From Acidovorax sp. GW101-3H11 (GTDB lineage: Bacteria > Pseudomonadota > Gammaproteobacteria > Burkholderiales > Burkholderiaceae_C), in assembly GCF_001633105.1 (NCBI RefSeq), contig NZ_LUKZ01000001.1, positions 151,350-215,349 on the forward strand: DNA of 64,000 bases. Direction: 5' to 3'. The translations under genes were made by a program, and so were the position numbers. Below are positions 43,284-52,852 of the stretch, one piece after another. The notes below the pieces were generated by a model. The model was not told the origin of the DNA. It saw nothing but the letters and a program-made list of their open reading frames with translations, and ran no database searches. The stretch's first letter is position 1; every line of letters begins with the position of its first letter.

Positions 43284-45509
43284 ATGTCCCGTATCTCCTC
43301 TGCCTCGCGCAGCGCTGCGGCTTTCCCGCGCCTGCCTCTTTCTCCTCTCTGCATCGGTGTACTCGCCACCTGCGCGCTGGCCTCGGTGCCAGCCCACGCA
43401 CAGACCCCCACCGCGCCCACACTCAAGGCCGTGGATGTAGTGGACTCCGCCGCATCGCCCAATGGCAAGCTCAGCCTGGACACGCCAGTGGACACCGGCA
43501 GCCGCCTGGGTCTGACGGCGCGCGAGAACCCCGCCTCCGTCACCGTGGTGGACCGCGCCACCATCGACGCACGCGGCGCGCAGGACACGCAAGAAATCCT
43601 GCGCGCCGTGCCGGGCGTGGTGGCGCACAACGCGCCGGGCTCGATGGCCGCCCACTACCGGGGCTTCACCAGCAACTCGGTGGCGCAGCTCTACAACGGC
43701 ATCAACCCGCAGTACGGCAGCGCCACGCGCGCGGTCGATAGCTGGATCTACGACCGCGTCGAAGCCATCGGCGGTGCGTCGAGCTTCTTGTTCGGCTCGG
43801 GCGGCGTGGGCGGCTCCATCAACTACATCACCAAGACGGCCGAGCGCAGTGACTTTGCCGAGGGCCAGCTGCGCCTGGGCTCCTACGACCTGAAGGAAGT
43901 GTCCGTGGGCCTGAACCGCCGCATAGCGGGCGGCGACGGCACTGCAGGCCCCGCGCACTACGCGCGCATCGACTTCAACCACCGCAACGCGGGCAGCTGG
44001 ACCGAGGGCACGCAAACACAGTCCACGCAGCTCGCCACGTCGCTGCTGTCGGACCTGGGCGGCGGCTTCAGCCACACGCTGGCCTACGAATACCAAAAGG
44101 ACCATGTGGACCGCCCCTACTGGGGCACGCCGGTGCTGAACCCCGCCGTGGGCGCACTGCATATCGACCCGGCCACGCGCTTCAAGAACTACAACAGCGC
44201 CGATGGCATGTACGAGCACCGCGTGCAGTGGCTGCGCTCGGTGGCGCAATGGCGCGCGTCCGATGCGCTGCAGCTCAAGAACACGTTCTATGTGTACGAC
44301 GCGCTGCGCGACTACCGCAATGTCGAGACCTACACCTTCAACGCGAGCAACACGGCCGTCACCCGCACGGCGCCCTATCTGCAACGCCACGACCAGACGC
44401 TGGTGGGCGACCGGCTGGAGGGCACCTACCAAGGCCAGCTCGCAGGCCGAAAGAGCGACTGGGCCTTTGGCCTGGACGTGAGCGTGAACAAGCAGACGCG
44501 TTTCCCGTTCGGCCCCTCGGTCACCGTGAGCACGGTCAACCCCTACAACTTCTCCACCGAGAACTTCTTCGCAATTCCCGGCATGTCGCCCGTCCTGAAC
44601 CCGGACAAGGACAACAAGATCACCAATACCGCGCTGTACCTGGAAAACCGCACGCTGGTCGCGTCCGGGGTAAACCTCGTCACCGCACTGCGCCACGAGC
44701 GCATCGAGCTGGACCTGGTCAACCGCCGTGCGGTGACGGCCACATCACCCGCCACCTTCAGCCGCAGCTACCACCCCACCACCGGCCGCCTGGGCGTGGT
44801 GTGGGAGATTGCGCCCGGCGCCAACCTGTATGCGCAGGCCTCCAACGCGGCCGACCCGCCATCGGGTTCGCTGGCCTCGGCCTCGTTTGCCGATGTGCGC
44901 AACAACAGCGAACTGACCACGGGCCGCCAGGTCGAGGTGGGCAGCAAGTTCGACTTCTGGGACGGCAAGGGCAGCGCCACGGTAGCGGCCTTTGAAATCC
45001 GCCGCAAGAACATCGCCTCGCAAGACCCGTCCAACCCCAACCTCACGGTGCTGGTGGGCGAGCAGTCGTCCAAGGGCATTGAGCTGTCGGCAGGCATCCG
45101 CCCCACGCCGCAGTGGCAACTGCAGGGCAACCTGTCACTGATCCGCGCGCGGTATGAAAACTTTGTGCAGGGCGGTGTCTCGCGCGCGGGCAATGTGCCG
45201 CAACTGGTGCCGCAACTGGTGCCGCAGCAGGTCGCCAACCTGTGGGCGTCGTACGCGATCACGCCCACCGTCACCGCCAGCGCGGGCGTGCGCCATGTAG
45301 GCAAGGTCTATGGCAATGCGGCCAACACCAAGTTCTGGCCGTCGTACACGCTGCTGGACCTGGGCCTGGCGTGGAAGGTCAACAAGACCACCACCCTGAC
45401 GGGCCGCGTGCGCAACGCCACCGACCGCATCTACGCGGCCGAGACACGCGACCAGGTCTACCTGGGTGCACCGCGCACGCTGGACGTGACGCTGCACACC
45501 GCGTTCTGA
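43284..45509 (+). CDS. TonB-dependent receptor (siderophore/metal type)
   Basis: The 741-residue outer-membrane receptor has a signal peptide (about residues 1-40, ending AHAQ). Its plug domain includes ENPASVTVVDRATIDARG, ILRAVPGV and the motif IGGASSFLFGSGGVGG. The barrel ends in TLHTAF with the terminal aromatic residue. It is coded between a DUF2946 protein and a PepSY membrane protein, suggesting uptake of a metal complex followed by reduction or processing. No Fur-like box is obvious in the 141-bp gap upstream. The ligand is unknown. Confidence 0.9.
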   Translation: MSRISSASRSAAAFPRLPLSPLCIGVLATCALASVPAHAQTPTAPTLKAVDVVDSAASPNGKLSLDTPVDTGSRLGLTARENPASVTVVDRATIDARGAQDTQEILRAVPGVVAHNAPGSMAAHYRGFTSNSVAQLYNGINPQYGSATRAVDSWIYDRVEAIGGASSFLFGSGGVGGSINYITKTAERSDFAEGQLRLGSYDLKEVSVGLNRRIAGGDGTAGPAHYARIDFNHRNAGSWTEGTQTQSTQLATSLLSDLGGGFSHTLAYEYQKDHVDRPYWGTPVLNPAVGALHIDPATRFKNYNSADGMYEHRVQWLRSVAQWRASDALQLKNTFYVYDALRDYRNVETYTFNASNTAVTRTAPYLQRHDQTLVGDRLEGTYQGQLAGRKSDWAFGLDVSVNKQTRFPFGPSVTVSTVNPYNFSTENFFAIPGMSPVLNPDKDNKITNTALYLENRTLVASGVNLVTALRHERIELDLVNRRAVTATSPATFSRSYHPTTGRLGVVWEIAPGANLYAQASNAADPPSGSLASASFADVRNNSELTTGRQVEVGSKFDFWDGKGSATVAAFEIRRKNIASQDPSNPNLTVLVGEQSSKGIELSAGIRPTPQWQLQGNLSLIRARYENFVQGGVSRAGNVPQLVPQLVPQQVANLWASYAITPTVTASAGVRHVGKVYGNAANTKFWPSYTLLDLGLAWKVNKTTTLTGRVRNATDRIYAAETRDQVYLGAPRTLDVTLHTAF

Positions 45510-45528
45510 CCCAAGCGGAGCAACAGAC

Positions 45529-47088
45529 ATGCCACACGCCAAACGCTGGCTGTACCTCGTCCACCGCTGGCTGGGCGTGCTGCTGTGCGCCTTCTTCGCC
45601 ATGTGGTTCCTCTCGGGCGTGGTGATGATGTACGTCGGCTACCCCAAGCTCACACAGGCCGAGCGCCTGGCCCATCTGCCGCCGCTGCGCAGCGCCACGC
45701 TGGGCCCCGACCGCCTGCTGGAGCCCGCCGACGCCCTGGCGCGCGCGGGCCTGGCGGGGCCGCTGCAGGACCTGCGGCTGGCCGTGGCCAGCGGCGGGCG
45801 CGCGGTGTACCTGGTGGTGCCCGCCGCCCCCACCGGCGACGCCGCGCCACGCCCGCGCAGAGCACCTGCTGCGGTTGTGATCGACGCCATCACCGGCGAA
45901 AAACTGCAGCAGGTGGACACAGAACGGGCCATCGCCTCGGCCCGCACCTTCGCTCAGCAGCCCGATGCCACCATCGACTACCAGGGCACGCTGGACGAAG
46001 ACGCCTTCACCCATTCGCGCGCGCTGGATGTGCACCGCCCGCTGCACCGCCTGCACCTGGGCGACAGCGCGAGCACCGTGGTCTATGTGTCGGGCACCAC
46101 GGGCGAGGTGGTGCGCGATGCGCCGCTGCAAGAGCGCGCCTGGAACTACGCCGGTGCCTGGATCCACTGGCTGTACCCCTTCCGGGGCAATGCCTTCAAC
46201 GACTACTGGACCGACATCGTCAACTGGCTGTCCATCGCAGGCATCGTGCTCACCGTGACGGGCACGGTGGTGGGCGTGCTTCGCTGGCGCTTCAAGGGCC
46301 GGTACAAGACCGGCTCGCGCACACCCTACCGGGGGTTCATGATGCGCTGGCACCATGTGTTCGGACTGGTGTTCGCCGCCATCACCTTCACCTGGATCTT
46401 CAGCGGCCTCATGTCCATGAACCCCTGGAAGATTTTCGACAGCGGTGCCGCGCCGTTGCGCCAGCAGGCCATGCATGGCGGCCCACTGGTGCTGCCCACG
46501 CAGGCCGCCACCGTGCATGCGCTGTTCTCGGCTGGGTCCCCCAACACCCGCGAACTGCGCTGGGTGCGCAGCGCAGGCCACACGCTGGTGCTTGCAAGCA
46601 GCCCCACCGGTGCACCTGCGGTGCTGGACGCTGCCACAGCCATGCCCCACACCTGGGCCATGGGCGCCGTGGCCCAGGCCGCCACGCAGCTGCTGCCCCA
46701 CGCCGTGGTGCGCACCGACACCCTCACCGCCTACGACCTGCACTACTACGACCGCGCCGCCCACACCATGACCGGCGGCGCCGAGAAGCCTTTGCCGGTA
46801 CTGCGCGTGGTGTTTGACGACCCCCACGCCACCTGGGTCCACATCGACCCCCACACCGGCGCCGTGCTCGGCCGCACCGACAGCCACCGCCGCACCAGCC
46901 GCTGGCTGTTTGCCATGCTGCACAGCTGGGACTGGCTGCCCCTGCTGGAACGCAGGCCGCTGTGGGACGTGCTGCTCATCGTGCTGAGCCTGGGCGGGGC
47001 GGTGATGAGCGTGACGGGGGTGGTGATGGGGTGGCGCAGGCTGGGGACCAAGCTGCGCCACCCTGCAATCCAGAACGCCCGCCCGTGA
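45529..47088 (+). CDS. PepSY-associated transmembrane protein
   Basis: The 519-residue membrane protein has helices near residues 14-36 (LGVLLCAFFAMWFLSGVVMM), 235-258, 280-300 and 480-500, and PepSY domains in the periplasmic stretches. Proteins with this layout are often encoded with TonB receptors and are thought to act in ferric or cupric reduction at the inner membrane, as seen for FoxB/PiuB-type proteins. It starts 19 bp after the receptor stop and so is in the same operon. The conserved His residues (VHRWLG and MRWHHVFG) could bind haem. Confidence 0.82.
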   Translation: MPHAKRWLYLVHRWLGVLLCAFFAMWFLSGVVMMYVGYPKLTQAERLAHLPPLRSATLGPDRLLEPADALARAGLAGPLQDLRLAVASGGRAVYLVVPAAPTGDAAPRPRRAPAAVVIDAITGEKLQQVDTERAIASARTFAQQPDATIDYQGTLDEDAFTHSRALDVHRPLHRLHLGDSASTVVYVSGTTGEVVRDAPLQERAWNYAGAWIHWLYPFRGNAFNDYWTDIVNWLSIAGIVLTVTGTVVGVLRWRFKGRYKTGSRTPYRGFMMRWHHVFGLVFAAITFTWIFSGLMSMNPWKIFDSGAAPLRQQAMHGGPLVLPTQAATVHALFSAGSPNTRELRWVRSAGHTLVLASSPTGAPAVLDAATAMPHTWAMGAVAQAATQLLPHAVVRTDTLTAYDLHYYDRAAHTMTGGAEKPLPVLRVVFDDPHATWVHIDPHTGAVLGRTDSHRRTSRWLFAMLHSWDWLPLLERRPLWDVLLIVLSLGGAVMSVTGVVMGWRRLGTKLRHPAIQNARP

Positions 47089-47143
47089 CCGAGGTGGGCC
47101 GCCCGCCTATGATGCCTGCAGTTGCGTTTGGAAACACCTGCCC

Positions 47144-48937
47144 ATGACGGCTCCTGCATCGCCTCCCGCCATCCCCTCCTTCGCGCACCCAGGGTCCGAC
47201 GGCCCGCCACCGCCGTCCAAGCGGCCATCCAGCCTGCCCCTGCGCACTATGGTGGCATGGGGCACAGCCCTGGTCTTGCTCATGGCCTGGGCCACGGTGG
47301 CCATCCTGATGAATGTGTCCTGGCGCGATGCCATGAATGCGCAGATCCGCCAGAACAGCAACCTGGCCCTGAGCCTGGGCGAACAGACCGTGCGGGTCAT
47401 GGCGGCGGTGGACCAGGCGACCATCCGCATGCGTGACGCGGTCCAGGCCAACGACTTTGAAAAGGCGGATTTCACGCGGTTTGCCAACGAAACCGGGCTG
47501 GCACCGCAAATCCTGACCCAGCTCTCTCTGGTAGGCCCCGATGGCTGGTTTGTCGGCAGCAACATCGATCCTACGGGCGAAAAAACCGGCCATGTGGAGC
47601 TATCGGACCGCGAGCATGTGCAGGTGCACCTGAACCCCGCAGCGGCAGCGGCGGCGCATCTGCAGCAAACGCCCAACGGATTGTTTGTGGGCAAGCCCGT
47701 GGTCGGCAAGGTGTCGGGCAAGGCCACCATTCAGCTGTCACGCAGGATTCCGGACGCCAACGGCGGCATTGCGGGCATAGTGGTGGCGTCCGTGAATCCC
47801 GGCTATTTTGAGGATGTCTATCGGGGCGTGCAGCTGGGGGGCGTCGGGGTGGTGACCCTTGTGGGCAACGACAGCACCGTGCGCGCCCGTGTCATCGGAG
47901 GGCAAAGCCTGGGCATGGGCAGCGTGGTGGCGCGAGCCGCCAACAACAACATGGAAGAACTCGGCCCCGGCGGCAACTATGTGCGATCCAGTGGCCTCGA
48001 CGGCATCGAACGCATCTATGCCTACAGCCGTGTGGGCGACTATCCACTGCTGGTGGTGGTGGCCACCGGTACCGACGAGGCTTTGCAGGAATGGCGCGCC
48101 AGCCGCAACGTGGCCCTGTTCACCATGGCTCTATTCAGTGTGGCGCTGGTAGGCGCTGCGATCATTTTTGTGCGCAGCGTGCGCCAGCTGGAGAGCACCA
48201 ACGCCGCCCTGCGCATCAGTGAGGCCGAGGCGCGCTCGGCCAGCCAGGCCAAAAGCGAGTTCCTGGCAGCCGTGTCGCACGAGTTGCGCACGCCCCTCAC
48301 CAGCATCCGGGGGTTTGCCGAGCTGATGGAATTGCGGCTGGATCAGCCTCGCTACAAGGAGCAGGCCGGACTGATCCGCAAGGCAGCCGATCACCTGAAC
48401 GCGTTGCTCACCGAAATCCTCGACCTCGCCAAGGTGGAGGCAGGCGCCATGCCACACCTTCCCACGGAACAGAACGTGGCGGACATCGTGCAGTCCACGG
48501 CCGACTTCTTTGCCGTCACGGCCGCCAACAAGAACCTGGACATGCAGGTGCAGATCGCGCCCGATGCGCCCGCCACACTGGTGTGTGATGGCCTGCGCCT
48601 GAAGCAGGTGCTCAACAATCTGCTCTCCAACGCCATGAAATTCACCGATACAGGCGCCGTCACCATCGAAGTGGATGCCACGGCAGACGCTGTGCGTTTT
48701 CATGTGGTGGATACCGGCCCTGGTATCCCCGCCCACCTGCACGAGGCGATCTTCGAGAAATTTCGCCAGGGCAACGACCAGGTTAGCTACCAGCACGGCG
48801 GTACGGGCCTGGGACTGGCGTTGTCGCGGGCATTGGCCGTGCTGATGGGGGGCACGCTCACGCTGTCCTCCTCGGAGGGCCAGGGGTCGCGCTTCACACT
48901 CACTTTGCCCCATAGCCCGGGCACTGAGCCTCAGTAA
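47144..48937 (+). CDS. Cache/PDC-type sensor histidine kinase
   Basis: The 597-residue kinase has a transmembrane helix at about residues 35-58, a periplasmic PDC/Cache-like sensor domain of about 260 residues, and a second helix near 325-345. The dimerisation motif AAVSHELRTPLTSIRG has its phosphoacceptor at H379, and the ATPase domain has LLSNAMKFTD, DTGPGIPA and GGTGLGLALS. There is no receiver domain and no response regulator next to it, so it is an orphan. Cache domains usually sense small organic acids or amino acids. It begins 55 bp after the PepSY gene, so co-transcription is possible. Confidence 0.88.
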   Translation: MTAPASPPAIPSFAHPGSDGPPPPSKRPSSLPLRTMVAWGTALVLLMAWATVAILMNVSWRDAMNAQIRQNSNLALSLGEQTVRVMAAVDQATIRMRDAVQANDFEKADFTRFANETGLAPQILTQLSLVGPDGWFVGSNIDPTGEKTGHVELSDREHVQVHLNPAAAAAAHLQQTPNGLFVGKPVVGKVSGKATIQLSRRIPDANGGIAGIVVASVNPGYFEDVYRGVQLGGVGVVTLVGNDSTVRARVIGGQSLGMGSVVARAANNNMEELGPGGNYVRSSGLDGIERIYAYSRVGDYPLLVVVATGTDEALQEWRASRNVALFTMALFSVALVGAAIIFVRSVRQLESTNAALRISEAEARSASQAKSEFLAAVSHELRTPLTSIRGFAELMELRLDQPRYKEQAGLIRKAADHLNALLTEILDLAKVEAGAMPHLPTEQNVADIVQSTADFFAVTAANKNLDMQVQIAPDAPATLVCDGLRLKQVLNNLLSNAMKFTDTGAVTIEVDATADAVRFHVVDTGPGIPAHLHEAIFEKFRQGNDQVSYQHGGTGLGLALSRALAVLMGGTLTLSSSEGQGSRFTLTLPHSPGTEPQ

Positions 48938-49007
48938 GCAATATCGCTCTGAGGCAACGCGTACACCGCAGGGCCCACGCGGCCCGGCGCACTATGGCGT
49001 TAGGGGA

Positions 49008-50678
49008 TCAGTTTCGGCTGCGCAGCGTCCGACTCAGCAAAATCACCGGCACCAGCCCCACAGCCACCAGCGCCAGTGATGGCAAGGCAGCTTCCCCTAG
49101 CCGCTCGTCGCGCGCCAGCTGGTAGGCCACCACGGCCAGGGTGTCGCTGTTGAAGGGGCGCAGCACCATGGTGGCGGGCAGCTCTTTCATCACGTCCACA
49201 AACACCAGCAGCGCGGCGGCTGCGGTGGAGCGTTTGAGCAGTGGCCAGTGCACGCGCGCCAGCAGGCCCGCGCTGCCAGTGCCCAGCATGCGGGCGGAGT
49301 CGTCCAGGCTGAGGGGGATGCGCGCGTAGCCGCTTTGCATGGACTGCAGGGCCACGGCACAAAAGCGCACCAGGTAGGCCCAGACAATGCCCAGCGCCGT
49401 GGCCGTGACCAGCGCGCCCACGCCCCACTGCGGCATGGCCGCCTGCAGCCAGCCCACGGGCAGCAGCAGGCCCACCACAATGACGGCGCCGGGCACGGCG
49501 TAGCCCACGCTGGCCAGTTGCACCACGCTGCGCGTCACGGCATCGGGCTGGCGGCGCACCGCAAAGGCCAGCGCCAGCGCAATGGCCACCGCCAGCACAG
49601 CGGTGATGCCCCCAAGGCGCACGCTGTGCCAGGCCCATTCCATGAAGCGCTCCCAGGGCAGCACCGACCAGTCGGCCGCCAGCGGGCGCAACATGAAGAC
49701 CACCGGCGCCACAAAACCCATGAGCACGGGCAGCACACACACCGCCCAAGCCGCCCAGCGGCGCGCCCCGCGCAGGGCCAGCGGCTGCGCCTCGGCCGAG
49801 CCTGCGCGCCCGCCGCCAGTGGCAAAACGCATGCGCTTTTGCGCGCGGTGCTCCAGGTGCAGCAGCGCCATCACCACCACCAGCAGCATGGTGGCCAGTT
49901 GCGCAGCCGCCAGGCGGTTGTCCATCGAGAGCCAGGCCTTGTAGATGCCGGTGGTGAAGGTCTGGATGCCAAAGTAGCTGGCCACGCCAAAGTCGGCCAG
50001 GGTTTCCATCAGCACCAGCGCCACCCCGGCGGCCACGGCCGGGCGTGCCAGCGGCAGGGCCACGGCGCGGATGCGGCGCGGCAACGGTGCGCCCAGCAGG
50101 CGTGCGGCCTCCATGAGGTGGGCGGCGCGCTCGCCCAACGCCGTGCGCGCCAGCAGGTACACATAGGGGTAGAGCGAGAAGATGAACACCCACACCGCGC
50201 CGCCCAGGCTGCGCACCTCGGGCAGCAAGCGGCCTTCCAGGCCAAAGGTGTTGCGCAGGCCCACCTGCAGCGGGCCGCTGAACTGCAGGAAGTCGGTGTA
50301 CGCATAGGCCGTCACATAGGCGGGCATGGCCAAGGGCAGCAGCAACAGCCATTCAAAGGTGCGGCGGCCCGGAAACTCGAACAGCGTCACGGCGGCCGCC
50401 GCCAGGGTGCCCACCAGGGCCGCGCCCAGCGCCACCAGCACGCTGAGCCACAGCGTGGTCCACACATAACCAGGCAACACAGTGGCGGCCATTTCGCGCA
50501 GGATGGCGCCCGCCTGCGCGTCGCCCTGCCCGGGCGCCGATAATGGCAGCCACGACGCCAGCACCGCCAGCACCGGCAAGGCCAGAAAGCCTGCAAACAG
50601 GATCAGCGGGACGCTGCGAAGGACAGAAGACGGGGTGCGGCGCAAGGCGGTGGGCTCGGCAGAAGGAGGAAAGCGCAC
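49008..50678 (-). CDS. fbpB: Ferric iron ABC transporter permease (FbpB-like, duplicated)
   Basis: The protein has about 556 residues, around twelve membrane helices and two permease halves. Each has the EAA-type loop for ABC ATPase contact (EAARLLGAPLPRRIRAVALP and DDSARMLGTGSAGLLARVHW). This layout is typical of FbpB-type ferric permeases in the periplasmic-binding-protein-dependent iron uptake family. I place the start at a GTG near 50678, because longer in-frame extensions run into a palindromic element; a GTG at 50624 is also possible. It is divergent from fbpC, and no fbpA (binding protein) is near. Other inorganic substrates cannot be ruled out. Confidence 0.82.
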   Translation of the reverse strand: MRFPPSAEPTALRRTPSSVLRSVPLILFAGFLALPVLAVLASWLPLSAPGQGDAQAGAILREMAATVLPGYVWTTLWLSVLVALGAALVGTLAAAAVTLFEFPGRRTFEWLLLLPLAMPAYVTAYAYTDFLQFSGPLQVGLRNTFGLEGRLLPEVRSLGGAVWVFIFSLYPYVYLLARTALGERAAHLMEAARLLGAPLPRRIRAVALPLARPAVAAGVALVLMETLADFGVASYFGIQTFTTGIYKAWLSMDNRLAAAQLATMLLVVVMALLHLEHRAQKRMRFATGGGRAGSAEAQPLALRGARRWAAWAVCVLPVLMGFVAPVVFMLRPLAADWSVLPWERFMEWAWHSVRLGGITAVLAVAIALALAFAVRRQPDAVTRSVVQLASVGYAVPGAVIVVGLLLPVGWLQAAMPQWGVGALVTATALGIVWAYLVRFCAVALQSMQSGYARIPLSLDDSARMLGTGSAGLLARVHWPLLKRSTAAAALLVFVDVMKELPATMVLRPFNSDTLAVVAYQLARDERLGEAALPSLALVAVGLVPVILLSRTLRSRN

Positions 50679-50701
50679 ACCTGCCGAAAGGCATGGGCAC
50701 C

Positions 50702-50868
50702 CTAGTGCAGTGTTGCACGCTATCTGGCACTTTAAAACCGCGTCTTTTCGGCCAGGGCTGCGTTGCAAATCCTCGCGATACCTACAGGTATCGCTGTGGT
50801 TTGCGCCTTGCCCTGACCAAAAATCCATCGGTTTTCAATGTGCCATCCAGCGCGCAACACTACACCAG
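50702..50868. repeat. 167-bp imperfect palindrome between fbpB and fbpC
   Basis: The left half (from CTAGTGCAGTGTTGC) is an imperfect inverted copy of the right half (ending GCAACACTACACCAG). The centre is GCGATACCTACAGGTATCGC (50775-50794). Shared pieces include TGGCAC/GTGCCA, AAAACCG/CGGTTTT and CCAGGGC/GCCCTGA. No open frame inside is convincing. It occupies the shared promoter region of the divergent fbpB and fbpC genes and looks like a miniature mobile element or a large REP-type element. Confidence 0.7.
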
Positions 50869-50927
50869 CGCCCAGGAATGCAAATGCGAATTTTAAGCAT
50901 TCGCCCCTGCCCACCTAGAATCGGGGC

Positions 50928-51992
50928 ATGTTTCTAGAGGTCTCCCAACTCGAAGTGCGCTATGCAGGCCGCGCACAGGCCGCCGTGCACGGCGTCACGC
51001 TCAGCCTGAAAGCCGGTGACATCGGGGTGCTGATTGGCCCTTCGGGTTGCGGCAAGACCACCCTGCTGCGCGCTGTGGCCGGGCTGGAGCCGGTGACGGG
51101 GGGCGAGATTCGCCTGACCAAAAGCGTGGTCAGCAGCGCCCAGCTGAGCCTGCCGCCCGAGCAGCGGCGCATTGGCATGGTGTTCCAGGACTACGCGCTG
51201 TTCCCGCACCTCTCGGTGGGCCGCAATGTGGCGTTTGGCATCCACCAGCTGCCCAAGGCTGAGCAGGCCGCGCGCGTGGCCGAGGTTCTGCAGCTCGTGG
51301 GGCTGGAAGGCAGCGAGCACCGCTTTCCGCACGAACTCTCGGGCGGGCAGCAGCAGCGCGTGGCCCTGGCGCGGGCGCTGGCGCCGCGCCCCCAGCTCAT
51401 GCTGCTGGACGAGCCTTTCTCCAACCTGGATGTGGACCTGCGCGAGCGCCTGGCGCACGAGGTGCGCGGCATTCTGAAAGCTGCAGGCGCCACGGCCCTG
51501 TTCGTGACGCACGACCAGTTCGAGGCGTTTGCGATTGGCGACGTGATTGGCGTGATGCACGACGGCCATCTGCACCAGTGGGATGACGCTTACACCCTGT
51601 ACCACCGCCCCGCCACGCGCTTTGTGGCCGACTTCATCGGCCACGGCGTGTTCGCCCCCGCCACACTGGAGCAGCGCGGCGACAACGTGGTGGCGCAAAC
51701 CCCCTTGGGCGAGCTGACCGACCTGGACGAATGCCCCCTGCCCGGCAGCTACCCCGGTGGCGCCTGCGACGTGCTGCTGCGCGCCGACGACATCGTGCAC
51801 GACGACCACGCGCCGGTGCAGGCGCAGATCGTGCGCAAGTCGTTCCGGGGTTCGGAGTTTTTGTACACCCTGCGTCTGGCCAGCGGCCACACCCTGCTGG
51901 CCCATGTGCCCAGTCACCACGACCACGCGCTGGGCGAGTGGATCGGCATCCGCGCCCAGGTGGACCATGTGGTGACGTTTCCACGCGCCTGA
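50928..51992 (+). CDS. fbpC: Ferric iron ABC transporter ATP-binding protein (FbpC-like)
   Basis: The 354-residue protein has Walker A GPSGCGKTT (about residues 37-45), Q-loop FQDYALFPH, signature LSGGQQQRVALARAL, Walker B LMLLDEPFSNLD and H-loop VTHDQ. A C-terminal regulatory TOBE-type domain (from about residue 235) is of the sort found in FbpC and maltose/iron importers. It pairs with the divergent permease fbpB. The substrate-binding protein is missing locally, so iron as substrate is inferred from the overall similarity and from the permease. Confidence 0.85.
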   Translation: MFLEVSQLEVRYAGRAQAAVHGVTLSLKAGDIGVLIGPSGCGKTTLLRAVAGLEPVTGGEIRLTKSVVSSAQLSLPPEQRRIGMVFQDYALFPHLSVGRNVAFGIHQLPKAEQAARVAEVLQLVGLEGSEHRFPHELSGGQQQRVALARALAPRPQLMLLDEPFSNLDVDLRERLAHEVRGILKAAGATALFVTHDQFEAFAIGDVIGVMHDGHLHQWDDAYTLYHRPATRFVADFIGHGVFAPATLEQRGDNVVAQTPLGELTDLDECPLPGSYPGGACDVLLRADDIVHDDHAPVQAQIVRKSFRGSEFLYTLRLASGHTLLAHVPSHHDHALGEWIGIRAQVDHVVTFPRA

Positions 51993-52186
51993 GGATTTTC
52001 TGCACGAATCGAGCGGCGAGTGTGCGCTGCAGATCAGGATGGGCTGCAAGGCGCGAAACGCAGCAATAGCCGCAGTTGCGTCCTACTCACCGAGGGCTGC
52101 GCGCCGGAGTTCGTGCCTAGCGCATGGAGGCATTTCCTAATGCAACGGATGAACCGCGCGAGAAGCCGCTGAAGGCAGGAGCGAAC

Positions 52187-52852
52187 TCAGAAGGGTGGCT
52201 CTTTGAGTTTCTGAACGGCTTCGGCACGAAATGCCGTGAGCCCCTTGTCCACGATCTCCAACCATGCCCCATCGTTAGCTATTTGGCGCGATTCCTGAAC
52301 CTGCACGCTCACCGTGGTATCCGCCTTCGTTCCCGACACGCTCAAAGTGGTCTCAATATTGGAGTTCAGCGTCAAAGCCCAGAACCCGGGCTGCATCCAT
52401 GACCAGAATTTTTTGATCCGGACATCCACGATCAAGGGATTGCGGCCCGCGTTGGCCTCATCCGTCACACGATAGCCCAGTTGCTGAAAAGCGCTGGTCA
52501 AGTTTTCACGAACGAGTCCGCTGACCGACTGGCCCTCCTGCAGCAACACGTCGCCCATGGCTTTGCCGTAACTATTGCGCTTGCGGGCTATTGCACGCTC
52601 CTTGATAGCGACCGGTGCCTTGTCGGCACCTTCGCCTCCCAGAGACGGCGTGCTGGCCACCGGCGGCGCGTTCTCGAACACGCGATCATCCTGGACAGTC
52701 CGGATCACCACAGCACGGGCCTTCGTCACGGTGGCAGTGGTGGGCGCGGCAGCAGCCGCAACCTTGATTTCACTTCGACTGGCTGCGCAGCCACTCAAGA
52801 CAACAGTCGCAGCGATCAAAAACGCAGTCACGCCATAACGCTTTGTATTCAT
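52187..52852 (-). CDS. YajG-like lipoprotein
   Basis: The 221-residue protein has a lipoprotein signal with lipobox LSGC, the modified cysteine at residue 22 followed by AAS. The N-terminal part is low-complexity Ala/Thr. The remainder fits the YajG-type pattern, including EGQSVSGLVRENLTSAFQQL and VDVRIKKFWSWMQPGFWALT. It should be anchored in the outer membrane, with unknown function. The ATG at 52852 has a GGAGAA ribosome site. The 194-bp gap after fbpC (51993-52186) contains nothing clear except weak inverted repeats. Confidence 0.7.
   Translation of the reverse strand: MNTKRYGVTAFLIAATVVLSGCAASRSEIKVAAAAAPTTATVTKARAVVIRTVQDDRVFENAPPVASTPSLGGEGADKAPVAIKERAIARKRNSYGKAMGDVLLQEGQSVSGLVRENLTSAFQQLGYRVTDEANAGRNPLIVDVRIKKFWSWMQPGFWALTLNSNIETTLSVSGTKADTTVSVQVQESRQIANDGAWLEIVDKGLTAFRAEAVQKLKEPPF

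Noticed and set aside
50679..50828. Extended N-terminus of the FbpB-like permease
   Set aside because: The extension is encoded by the palindromic element and has no permease-like sequence.
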